DNA of 25,854 bases from 73-13 sp035556075 (GTDB lineage: Bacteria > Actinomycetota > Actinomycetes > Actinomycetales > Microbacteriaceae), in contig DATMFQ010000053.1 of assembly GCA_035556075.1 (NCBI GenBank), positions 1-25,854 on the forward strand. The letters run 5' to 3'. The notes below the pieces were generated by a model. The model was not told the DNA's origin. It did no database searches and saw only the letters and a list, made by a program, of their open reading frames with translations. Every line of letters begins with the position of its first letter. Position 1 is the first letter of the stretch. Of the stretch, positions 14,409 to 21,350 are shown piece by piece. A program made the translations under genes and the position numbers.

Positions 14409-14585
14409 ATGCCGCAGGAGTACTGGGCGAACTTCGTCTTCAGCCTCGTGCCGACCATCGTGCTCGGCCTCATCTTCTGGTTCGTCCTGCGCGCGGTCAT
14501 CCGCTCGGACCGCCGCGAGCGCGAGGTCGCCGCGCGGATCGACGCGGAGGAGCGCGCGAAGGTGGGGCTCCCGCCCCGCGCCTGA
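14409..14585 (+). CDS. 58-residue membrane protein with charged cytoplasmic tail
   Basis: A short frame beginning MPQEYW, with one hydrophobic helix (about residues 8-28, ending LIFWFVLRAVI) and a strongly charged Arg/Glu-rich helix (residues about 31-50). The tail ends GLPPRA. It begins 6 nt after a TAGACT -10, and its helix-plus-charged-tail layout is that of small membrane proteins often annotated between lysS and clpC in related genomes. The function is unknown. Confidence 0.65.
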   Translation: MPQEYWANFVFSLVPTIVLGLIFWFVLRAVIRSDRREREVAARIDAEERAKVGLPPRA

Positions 14586-14621
14586 GCCCGCTCGCGCTGG
14601 ACGCGCGCCCCGCGCATTCGT

Positions 14622-14677
14622 CGAGGGAAGGGTTGTTGTCGTCCGGAGGGCCTGATTCGACGAGGATTCTTCCCTCG
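14622..14677. terminator. Long imperfect hairpin between convergent genes
   Basis: CGAGGGAAG (14622-14630) pairs with CTTCCCTCG (14669-14677), a perfect 9-bp outer stem. Inside it TCGTC pairs with GACGA. It fills the 111-nt gap between the stop of the 58-residue membrane protein and the stop of the XRE gene, so a bidirectional terminator is the likely role. Confidence 0.5.
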
Positions 14678-14696
14678 CGCCACCGCTCGCCGGTGC

Positions 14697-14930
14697 TCAA
14701 GGGCGGGCAAGGACGAGCAGCTCCCCGACCTCGCAGTCGAGCGCCTCGCAGATCGCGGTAAGGGTGGAGAAGCGGATCGCCTTCGCCCGGTCGTTTTTCA
14801 GCACCGAGAGGTTGACGATCGAGATGCCGACGAGCTCGCTCAGTCGGGTCAGCGTCATGCCGCGCTCCGCGAGCAGCTCATCGAGCCGGCAGTGGACGCG
14901 CCCGCTGTCCTCGGCCACGTCGTCCGCCAT
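14697..14930 (-). CDS. XRE-family regulator of the YozG type
   Basis: A compact helix-turn-helix protein of 77 aa. After a short acidic N-terminus it reads RLDELLAERGMTLTRLSELVG, then SIVNLSVLKNDRAKAIRFSTL and AICEALDCEVGELL, the closely conserved pattern of YozG-like regulators. The ATG at 14930 overlaps the stop of the upstream membrane-protein gene (TGATG); a GTG at 14933 is a possible alternative. The two-gene unit is minus-strand between two plus-strand blocks. In Bacillus and many actinobacteria such a regulator is paired with a DUF2975 membrane protein, exactly as here. The repeated operator upstream of the pair is its probable target. Confidence 0.88.
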   Translation of the reverse strand: MADDVAEDSGRVHCRLDELLAERGMTLTRLSELVGISIVNLSVLKNDRAKAIRFSTLTAICEALDCEVGELLVLARP

Positions 14931-15553
14931 CACACGAGCCCCTCGGTCTCGCCCCGGAGGCGGTGGCCGACAGCGAACACGGTCGACAGGAGGCCGCTGA
15001 TGAATGCGAGCAGCAGGATGGTGCTGAGGTCAACGCTCATCACGACGTTGTCGAAGGTGCGGTCGGAGAGCAGGGCGAAGGCCCCGTTCGCCGCCATGTT
15101 GCCGAAGAACGGGTACAGCGCGACGCCGAGCAGCCCCGTGATGCTGGCGGTGGCGACGAGCGCGGTGTTGCGGCGCGAGAAGACGCGCCCGCGCAGCATG
15201 CTCACGGCGAGGAGGAGCAGGCAGGCGACGACGGCAACGATCGCGATCGCCCCGATGGCCTGCTGGATGATGAGTGCCCCGAGCGCGGCGGGCTGCAGCG
15301 ACGGGACCGTCACGTACGCCTGCTCAAGTAGCACGGGGAGCTCCGCGCCGTTGACGCCGATGGGTGCGGTGCCGGGCGTGCCGTTGAAGACGGCGAGGAC
15401 GGACAGCTCACCGCCGCGGGACGCCTCGACGATTCGCACGATCGCCTGCACCACGGCGACCACCGCGATCACGGCCCCGGCGATGGCGAGGAGCAGCAGG
15501 GCGATCCCGTCGCCGCGGGTGAGTGCCCTGTCGGACCGACTCTGCGCATTCAT
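14930..15553 (-). CDS. DUF2975-like membrane protein
   Basis: Integral membrane protein of 207 aa with four helices: about residues 17-40, 90-118, 128-148 and 172-192. A polar, extracytoplasmic-looking segment of about 50 residues lies between the first two. The conserved-looking GRVFSRRNTALVATAS turn falls between helices two and three. Topology, length and the adjoining YozG-type regulator indicate DUF2975, though I judge this without a profile search. ATG 15553 has a Shine-Dalgarno AGGAGAG just upstream, and an operator-containing promoter lies beyond it. The gene is ATG/TGA-coupled to the regulator downstream. Function unknown. Confidence 0.75.
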   Translation of the reverse strand: MNAQSRSDRALTRGDGIALLLLAIAGAVIAVVAVVQAIVRIVEASRGGELSVLAVFNGTPGTAPIGVNGAELPVLLEQAYVTVPSLQPAALGALIIQQAIGAIAIVAVVACLLLLAVSMLRGRVFSRRNTALVATASITGLLGVALYPFFGNMAANGAFALLSDRTFDNVVMSVDLSTILLLAFISGLLSTVFAVGHRLRGETEGLV

Positions 15554-15562
15554 GGTCTCTCC

Positions 15563-15614
15563 TATCGATGATCGATAATAACGATGAGCGATAACATAAC
15601 GAACATCGATAATA
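15563..15614 (-). promoter_or_regulatory. AT-rich repeated operator and promoter of the DUF2975-XRE pair
   Basis: A 52-nt AT-rich island. TATCGAT-G-ATCGATA (15563-15577) is a perfect inverted repeat. The 13-mer CGATGA[T/G]CGATAA occurs at 15566-15578 and 15582-15594, and ATCGATAATA occurs at 15571-15580 and 15605-15614. On the minus strand TATTAT (15580-15575) is a good -10 with TTCGTT (15603-15598) 17 nt upstream, so the repeats overlap the promoter and probable start point. This is the layout of autorepression by the XRE protein. Confidence 0.65.
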
Positions 15615-15651
15615 TGGGCAAGTCCGCGCCCGGAGGAATGCGCGCCGGTCA

Positions 15652-15665
15652 CGCCGATGGCGAAC
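15652..15665 (+). promoter_or_regulatory. ClgR-type box upstream of clpC
   Basis: CGCCGATGGCGAAC fits the ClgR core CGCYNANRGCGWWS reported for corynebacteria; its complement GTTCGC-N5-GCG fits the streptomycete form. Its centre lies about 50 bp before the start point predicted from the -10 at 15694, the place for an activator. Confidence 0.6.
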
Positions 15666-15693
15666 ACGGGCATCCCATTCCTCCCCCCGTCGT

Positions 15694-15699
15694 TACCCT
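15694..15699 (+). promoter_or_regulatory. Putative -10 of clpC
   Basis: TACCCT fits TANNNT and predicts transcription from about 15706, leaving a leader of about 40 nt that contains GGGAG 7 nt before the clpC ATG. No clear -35 is visible, as expected for an activator-dependent promoter. Confidence 0.45.
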
Positions 15700-15745
15700 C
15701 GACGTACCGACGCCTCACCGACACGGCGTCGATGGGAGTTTTGAG

Positions 15746-18235
15746 ATGTTTGAGCGCTTCACCGACCGAGCCCGCCGCGTCGTCGTCCTCGCCCAGGAGG
15801 AGGCGAAGCTGCTCAACCACAATTACATCGGCACCGAGCACATCCTGCTCGGACTCATCCACGAGGGCGAGGGGGTCGCCGCGAAGGCGCTCGAGTCCCT
15901 CGGCATCTCGCTCGACGCCGTGCGCGAGCAGGTCCAGGACATCATCGGCCAGGGGCAGCAGCAGCCCACCGGCCACATCCCCTTCACGCCGCGGGCGAAG
16001 AAGGTCCTCGAGCTGTCGCTGCGCGAGGCGCTCCAGCTCGGCCACAACTACATCGGCACCGAGCACATCCTGCTCGGTCTCATCCGCGAGGGCGAGGGCG
16101 TCGCCGCCCAGGTCCTCATCAAGCTCGGCGCCGACCTCAACAAGGTCCGCCAGCAGGTCATCCAGCTGCTCTCCGGCTACCAGGGCAAGGAGTCCGTGCA
16201 GGTCGGTGCGCAGGAGTCCGGCGGCGGCTCGGAGAAGGGCTCGCAGGTCCTCGACCAGTTCGGGCGCAACCTCACGCAGGCCGCCCGCGACGGCAAGCTC
16301 GACCCGGTCATCGGCCGCGAGCGCGAGATGGAGCGGGTCATGCAGATCCTCTCCCGCCGGACGAAGAACAACCCGGTCCTCATCGGCGAGCCCGGCGTCG
16401 GCAAGACGGCCGTCGTCGAGGGCCTCGCGCAGGCGATCGTCAAGGGCGAGGTGCCGGAGACGCTCAAGGACAAGCAGGTCTACACGCTCGACCTCGGCTC
16501 GCTCATCGCGGGCTCCCGCTACCGCGGCGACTTCGAGGAGCGGCTCAAGAAGGTGACGAAGGAGATCCGCACCCGCGGGGACATCATCGTCTTCATCGAC
16601 GAGATCCACACGCTCGTCGGCGCGGGCGCGGCCGAGGGCGCGATCGACGCGGCGAACATCCTCAAGCCGCTGCTCGCCCGCGGCGAGCTGCAGACGATCG
16701 GCGCGACGACGCTCGACGAGTACCGGAAGCACTTCGAGAAGGACGCCGCGCTCGAGCGCCGCTTCCAGCCGGTGCAGGTCAACGAGCCGACCGTGCCGCA
16801 CACGATCAACATCCTCAAGGGCTTGCGCGACAAGTACGAGGCTTTCCACAAAGTCTCGATCACCGACGACGCCATCGTCCAGGCGGCGAAGCTCGCCGAC
16901 CGCTACGTGCAGGACCGCTTCCTGCCGGACAAGGCGATCGACCTCATCGACGAGGCCGGCGCGCGCCTCAGGCTCAGCATCCTGTCGAGCCCGCCGGAGC
17001 TGCGCGAGTTCGACGAGAAGATCGCCACCGTTCGTGCGCAGAAGGAGGCGGCGATCGAGGCGCAGGACTTCGAGAAGGCCGCGGGCCTGCGCGACGAGGA
17101 GAAGCAGCTCCTCGGCGAGCGGCTGCGCCTGGAGAAGCAGTGGAAGTCGGGCGAGATGGGCTCGACCGGCACGGTCGACGAGGGCGTCATCGCCGAGGTG
17201 CTCGCCCAGGCGACTGGCATCCCGGTCTTCAAGCTCACCGAGGAGGAGACCGCACGGCTGCGTTTCATGGAGGACGCCCTGCACCAGCGGGTCATCGGCC
17301 AGAACGAGGCGATCTCCGTGCTCGCGAAGTCGATGCGCCGCACGCGCGCGGGTCTCAAGGACCCGAAGCGTCCCGGCGGCTCGTTCATCTTCGCCGGGCC
17401 CACCGGCGTCGGCAAGACGGAGCTCGCGAAGGCGCTCGCCGAGTTCCTCTTCGACGACGAGGACGCGCTCATCACGCTCGACATGTCCGAGTACGGCGAG
17501 AAGCACACCGCCTCGCGGCTGTTCGGGGCCCCTCCCGGGTTCGTCGGCTTCGAGGAGGGCGGGCAGCTCACCGAGAAGGTGCGGCGCAAGCCCTTCTCCG
17601 TCGTGCTCTTCGACGAGATCGAGAAGGCGCACCCGGACATCTTCAACTCGCTGCTCCAGGTGCTCGAGGAGGGTCGCCTCACCGACGGTCAGGGCCGTGT
17701 GGTCGACTTCAAGAACACCGTCATCATCATGACGACGAACCTCGGGACGAAGGACATCACGAATGGGCCGGTCGGCTTCCAGGCCGAGGGCAACGCGGAG
17801 ACCGACTACGAGCGGATGGCCGGCAAGGTCAAGGAGGAGCTGAAGAAGAACTTCCGCCCCGAGTTCCTCAACCGCGTCGACGAGGTCATCGTCTTCCCGC
17901 ACCTCACCCACGAGGAGCTGCTCAAGGTCGTCGACCTCTTCATCAAGCGGCTGCGCGACCGGCTCTACGAGCGGGACATGTCGATCGAGCTCACCGAGGC
18001 GGCTCGCGAGCGCCTCGCCGTCCTCGGCTGGGACCCGACGCTCGGGGCCAGGCCGCTGCGCCGCGCGGTGCAGCACGAGATCGAGGACGTGCTCAGCGAG
18101 AAGATCCTGTATGGCGAGATCCACAATGGGGAGCACGTCAAGGTCGATGTCGTCGACGGTGAGTTCGTCTTCACCCACGGCCCGCGCGACGGCATCGCGT
18201 CGGCCGCGGAGGAGGCAGCGCCCGCGTCGGCATGA
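15746..18235 (+). CDS. clpC: ATP-dependent Clp protease ATPase subunit ClpC
   Basis: AAA+ unfoldase that feeds substrates to ClpP; 829 aa. Two N-domain repeats start with MFERFTDRARRVVVLAQEEA and LELSLREALQLGHNYIGTEH. The first ATPase domain has Walker A GEPGVGKT at 214-221. A short middle (UVR-like, Lys/Glu-rich) domain follows, as expected of ClpC and not ClpB. The second ATPase domain has Walker A GPTGVGKT at 551-558. The frame is open 54 codons further upstream, to an ATG in the operator region. That extension is rejected because ClpC proteins begin MFERFT and GGGAG (15734-15738) precedes ATG 15746. It lies downstream of a ClgR-type box. Confidence 0.97.
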   Translation: MFERFTDRARRVVVLAQEEAKLLNHNYIGTEHILLGLIHEGEGVAAKALESLGISLDAVREQVQDIIGQGQQQPTGHIPFTPRAKKVLELSLREALQLGHNYIGTEHILLGLIREGEGVAAQVLIKLGADLNKVRQQVIQLLSGYQGKESVQVGAQESGGGSEKGSQVLDQFGRNLTQAARDGKLDPVIGREREMERVMQILSRRTKNNPVLIGEPGVGKTAVVEGLAQAIVKGEVPETLKDKQVYTLDLGSLIAGSRYRGDFEERLKKVTKEIRTRGDIIVFIDEIHTLVGAGAAEGAIDAANILKPLLARGELQTIGATTLDEYRKHFEKDAALERRFQPVQVNEPTVPHTINILKGLRDKYEAFHKVSITDDAIVQAAKLADRYVQDRFLPDKAIDLIDEAGARLRLSILSSPPELREFDEKIATVRAQKEAAIEAQDFEKAAGLRDEEKQLLGERLRLEKQWKSGEMGSTGTVDEGVIAEVLAQATGIPVFKLTEEETARLRFMEDALHQRVIGQNEAISVLAKSMRRTRAGLKDPKRPGGSFIFAGPTGVGKTELAKALAEFLFDDEDALITLDMSEYGEKHTASRLFGAPPGFVGFEEGGQLTEKVRRKPFSVVLFDEIEKAHPDIFNSLLQVLEEGRLTDGQGRVVDFKNTVIIMTTNLGTKDITNGPVGFQAEGNAETDYERMAGKVKEELKKNFRPEFLNRVDEVIVFPHLTHEELLKVVDLFIKRLRDRLYERDMSIELTEAARERLAVLGWDPTLGARPLRRAVQHEIEDVLSEKILYGEIHNGEHVKVDVVDGEFVFTHGPRDGIASAAEEAAPASA

Positions 18236-18247
18236 GCCGTGACGCGG

Positions 18248-18263
18248 GCGCCGACCGCGGCGC
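18248..18263. terminator. Small GC-rich hairpin after clpC
   Basis: GCGCCG and CGGCGC form a perfect 6-bp stem with a 4-nt loop in the 67-nt gap after the clpC stop. There is no T-tract, so a terminator role is only possible. Confidence 0.3.
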
Positions 18264-18302
18264 GGGTCCGGGCTGGGCCACGCGCGGTGGGAGACTGAGC
18301 GG

Positions 18303-20018
18303 GTGAGTCTCACCGCTGCCGAGGAGACCGCGCTCGATGACGCGATCGCCGACGTCACGGCGGGTGCGGCCCGCTGGGCTGCGCTGACGCCGGCCGAGCG
18401 AGCGGACGTCCTCACCGCGACCCACCGCAGCATCGGGAGCGTCGCGGAGGCATGGGTGGCCGCGGCCTGCCGGGCGAAGGGGATCGATCCCGAGGCGGCG
18501 ATCGCTGCTGAGGAGTGGATGAGCGGGCCATTCGCCGTGCTCTTCGCCGCGAAGGCCTTCGCGGACACGCTGCGGCGCATCGACCGCACCGGATCGTCCG
18601 TGCCGCCCGGCCGGTTCGGTACGGCACCCGGCGATGGGGAGGACGAGGACTCGGGCGACCGCGTCACCGTCCGCGTCCTGCCGACGGGCCTTCAGCAGCG
18701 CCTCATGTTCCACGGCTTCCGTGCGGAGGTCTGGATGCCGCCGGGCGTCGACGCGGCCGAGGTGCCGGAGCGTGCCGGCCGCGCCGCGCGCGACCACCGC
18801 TCCGGTGGCGTCGGGCTCGTCCTCGGCGCCGGCAACATCACGGCCATCGGCCCGCTCGACGTCTTCACTGAACTCGTGTCGGCCAATCGCACGGTCGTGC
18901 TCAAGCTCAACCCGACGCTCGACGGGCTCCTCCCCGTCTACGAGGAGGCACTCCGGCCCCTCCTCGTCCTCGGCGTGCTCCGGATCGTCCGCGGTGCGGG
19001 CGACGTCGGTACGTACCTCGTGGACCACCCCGGCATCGCCCACGTCCACGTGACCGGTTCCGGCGCGACGCACGACGCGATCGTGTGGGGCGTCGGGGAG
19101 GACGCCGAGCGCCGCCGTATCGCGGGCGGGCCGCGACTGCGCAAACCCATCACGAGCGAGCTCGGCGGGGTGTCCCCCGTCATCGTTGTGCCCGGTGACT
19201 GGTCCGCCGCCGATCTGCGCTTCCAGGCGGAGCACGTCGCGACCATGCGGTTGCACAACGCCGGCCACAACTGCATTGCGGCGCAGACGCTCATCCTCAG
19301 CGCCGACTGGGCGCAGAAGGACGCCTTCCTCGACGAGCTGCGTGCGGTGCTGCGTGAACTCCCCGCCCGAGCGCCCTGGTACCCCGGCACCGCGGGACGC
19401 CTCGAGCGCGCCCGCGAGCGCCACCCCGAGGCAGAGGACCTCGGCGGGCGCCTGCTCATCCAGTCCCCGCCCGGCGATGAATCCCTCGACTTCGAGTACT
19501 TCGGCCCGGTGCTCGGCGTCACCGAGCTGGCGGGCGTCGGGGCCGCATTCCTCCACGACGCCGTCGACTTCGCGAACGAGGAGCTCGCCGGCACCCTCGG
19601 GGCGAACCTCCTCATCGACCCGCGCACCCGGCGCGCACTCGGTGGCGACTTCGCGGCGGAGCTCGCACGACTGCGCTATGGGACGATTGCGGTGAATGCG
19701 TGGACGTCGGTCGGATTCTCCTTCCCCGGTGCGACGTGGGGCGCCTTCCCCGGGCACGACCTCGCCGATGTCGGCAGCGGCATCGGGGTCGTGCACAACG
19801 CATTCCTCCTCGACTGGCCGGAGCGCACCGTCGTGACGGGACCGTTCCGGCCGTTTCCCCGCTCGGTGCTGGGCGGCGAATGGTCGCTCTTCCCGAAGCC
19901 GCCGTGGTTCCTCACCGCGCGCAGCGCACTCGAGACCGGGCGACGCCTCACCGTCTACGCGGCGCGACCCGGCTGGGGTCGGCTCCTCGCGACGCTGCTG
20001 ACGGCGTTCCGGGCGTGA
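18303..20018 (+). CDS. Aldehyde dehydrogenase family protein, 571 aa
   Basis: A protein with the ALDH fold; substrate unknown. The order of signatures is right: a cofactor-region stretch (GLVLGAGNITAIGPLDV), VHVTGSGATHDAIV (the FTGS loop), ELGG with E286, and the catalytic-cysteine segment NAGHNCIAAQ with C324. Ordinary ALDHs have a GQxC-type context before the cysteine; here it is GHNC. Length is about 70 residues above the usual 480-500, with extra sequence near residues 95-125 (acidic, Gly-rich) and a C-terminal tail. The GTG at 18303 has a near-consensus GAGACT hexamer 6 nt upstream. It stands between clpC and an acetyltransferase gene with no pathway context. Confidence 0.75.
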   Translation: MSLTAAEETALDDAIADVTAGAARWAALTPAERADVLTATHRSIGSVAEAWVAAACRAKGIDPEAAIAAEEWMSGPFAVLFAAKAFADTLRRIDRTGSSVPPGRFGTAPGDGEDEDSGDRVTVRVLPTGLQQRLMFHGFRAEVWMPPGVDAAEVPERAGRAARDHRSGGVGLVLGAGNITAIGPLDVFTELVSANRTVVLKLNPTLDGLLPVYEEALRPLLVLGVLRIVRGAGDVGTYLVDHPGIAHVHVTGSGATHDAIVWGVGEDAERRRIAGGPRLRKPITSELGGVSPVIVVPGDWSAADLRFQAEHVATMRLHNAGHNCIAAQTLILSADWAQKDAFLDELRAVLRELPARAPWYPGTAGRLERARERHPEAEDLGGRLLIQSPPGDESLDFEYFGPVLGVTELAGVGAAFLHDAVDFANEELAGTLGANLLIDPRTRRALGGDFAAELARLRYGTIAVNAWTSVGFSFPGATWGAFPGHDLADVGSGIGVVHNAFLLDWPERTVVTGPFRPFPRSVLGGEWSLFPKPPWFLTARSALETGRRLTVYAARPGWGRLLATLLTAFRA

Positions 20019-20019
20019 A

Positions 20020-20025
20020 TAGGCT
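20020..20025 (+). promoter_or_regulatory. -10 element, leaderless start of the acetyltransferase gene
   Basis: TAGGCT ends 7 nt before the GTG at 20033, one base after the stop of the upstream gene. It supports GTG 20033 as the start over any earlier in-frame codon inside the ALDH gene. Confidence 0.55.
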
Positions 20026-20032
20026 TGGCGAC

Positions 20033-20545
20033 GTGACGATCAGCATCCGCCGCGCACGCACCGCCGACGTGCCCGCCATGCAGCAGCTCCTGCTGCCCTT
20101 CATCGAGCAGCGGATCCTCCTCGGCAAGGAGCTCGTCACGCTCTACGAGTCGATCCAGGAGTTCCGGGTGGCCGAGGCGCCGGGCGGTGAGCTCATCGGC
20201 TTCGGGGCGCTCCACGTCTTCTGGGAGGACCTCGGCGAGATCCGCACGCTCGCGGTCGCTCAGGAGTGGCAGCAGCGCGGGGTCGGTCACCTCCTACTGA
20301 CGGCTCTGGAGGCGCAGGCGCGCGAGCTCGGCCTCAGTCGACTGTTCTGCCTCACTTTCGAGGTCGAGTTCTTTCAGCGCCACGGTTTCGAGGTCATCGC
20401 CGACCCGGGTGAGCGGCTCGTCGACACTGAAACGTATTACGAGCTCGTGCGCTCGCCGGACGAGGGCGTCGCCGAGTTCCTCGACCTCGCGCGGGTCAAG
20501 CAGAACACCCTCGGCAACTCCCGGATGCTCAAGCACCTCGACTGA
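20033..20545 (+). CDS. argA: GNAT amino-acid N-acetyltransferase, short NAGS type
   Basis: A 170-aa GNAT enzyme that probably acetylates glutamate or glutamine for arginine synthesis. It follows the pattern of Mycobacterium Rv2747, the short N-acetylglutamate synthase: an RRARTADVPA start, LLGKELVTLYESIQEF, LHVFWEDLGEIRTLAV, the acetyl-CoA-binding QQRGVGHLL loop, FEVEFFQRHGFE, and the ending KQNTLGNSRMLKHLD. There are no arginine genes beside it, so the role rests on family similarity. The upstream frame is shared with the ALDH gene and the -10 fixes the GTG at 20033. Confidence 0.85.
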   Translation: MTISIRRARTADVPAMQQLLLPFIEQRILLGKELVTLYESIQEFRVAEAPGGELIGFGALHVFWEDLGEIRTLAVAQEWQQRGVGHLLLTALEAQARELGLSRLFCLTFEVEFFQRHGFEVIADPGERLVDTETYYELVRSPDEGVAEFLDLARVKQNTLGNSRMLKHLD

Positions 20546-20583
20546 CACGGGGTGTCCGCCGCCGTGACGCCGCGCCATACCCG

Positions 20584-20589
20584 TAGCCT
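20584..20589 (+). promoter_or_regulatory. -10 element, leaderless start of the gene at 20596
   Basis: TAGCCT ends exactly 6 nt before the ATG at 20596, with no ribosome-binding site between them. Confidence 0.55.
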
Positions 20590-20595
20590 GACCGC

Positions 20596-21276
20596 ATGAC
20601 GCAGTCGTCCAGCCCTCGGGGACCCCTGCCGAAGCGTGTCTATGCCCGACGGCGGCTCCTCGTCCTCATCGTCGCCCTCGCCATCATCGCGATCATCGTC
20701 GCCATCGTCTGGCCGCGCGGCGGTGACGCGGCCCCCGGCTCCGCCGAGACACCCGGCTCGACCACCAGCACGGGCGGGCCCGTCATCGGGGACGGCACGC
20801 CCGGCGCGACGGCCGGTGCTACCACGGGCCCGACGGCGCAGGACGGCGATCCGTGCCAGCCGGGCCGTGTCTCGATCACGGCGAACACCGACGCCGAGGA
20901 GTACGCCAGCGGGCAGCCGGTGCAGATCTGGCTCACGCTGCAGAACAACTCGGCCCACGACTGCGTCATGGATGTGAGCCCGGAGGCGCAGTGGTTCCAG
21001 ATCACGAGCCCATCGAACGACGGCGCCGAGGTGTACTGGACCTCGACGGACTGCCAGTCGGTGTCCGAGACGACGACCCCGCCCGTGCTGCTCAAGGCCG
21101 GCGTCCCCGTCCCGACCCCGCCGATCACCTGGGACCGCAAGCGCTCGGTCGCCGGTGACTGCAGCGACGAGTCGGTCGCGGCGCGGGAGACGGTCGGCGG
21201 CGGTGGCGCGAGCTTCGACCTCGTCGTCAAGGTCGGCGACCTCGAGAGCCAGGCGCGGCGCTTCTACCTGTTCTGA
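20596..21276 (+). CDS. Membrane-anchored extracytoplasmic protein of unknown function
   Basis: A 226-aa protein. A basic cytoplasmic N-terminus (PKRVYARRR) is followed by one membrane helix (about residues 22-42), then a Gly/Ser/Thr/Pro-rich linker to about residue 85. The outer part has alternating beta-type segments (SITANTDAEEY, VQIWLTLQNNS, ASFDLVVKVGD) and four cysteines that could form two disulfides. The layout resembles Ig-like or DUF4232-type exported domains, but I cannot assign a family. The gene stands alone with its own leaderless-type promoter. Confidence 0.7.
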   Translation: MTQSSSPRGPLPKRVYARRRLLVLIVALAIIAIIVAIVWPRGGDAAPGSAETPGSTTSTGGPVIGDGTPGATAGATTGPTAQDGDPCQPGRVSITANTDAEEYASGQPVQIWLTLQNNSAHDCVMDVSPEAQWFQITSPSNDGAEVYWTSTDCQSVSETTTPPVLLKAGVPVPTPPITWDRKRSVAGDCSDESVAARETVGGGGASFDLVVKVGDLESQARRFYLF

Positions 21277-21350
21277 GTCGGCCCGAGTCCACCGTGTGGG
21301 AGCACACCGGAATGTTTCGACGAATGCGCGGGTGCTGAATACTGGTGACC

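Noticed and set aside
15584..15745. A 54-residue N-terminal extension of ClpC
   Set aside because: Its ATG lies in the XRE operator, the extension is unlike ClpC, and a ribosome-binding site precedes the canonical MFERFT start at 15746.
14930..18667. A 1245-codon open frame on the minus strand across clpC
   Set aside because: Only its end (14930-15553) is a real gene. The rest is the antisense shadow of clpC, rich in Arg/Leu/Glu/Asp with no recognisable domain, as GC-rich third positions produce.
21294..21309. GTGTG/CACAC hairpin as a terminator before the class IV PLP gene
   Set aside because: The stem is only 5 bp and no T-tract follows; not enough for a call.
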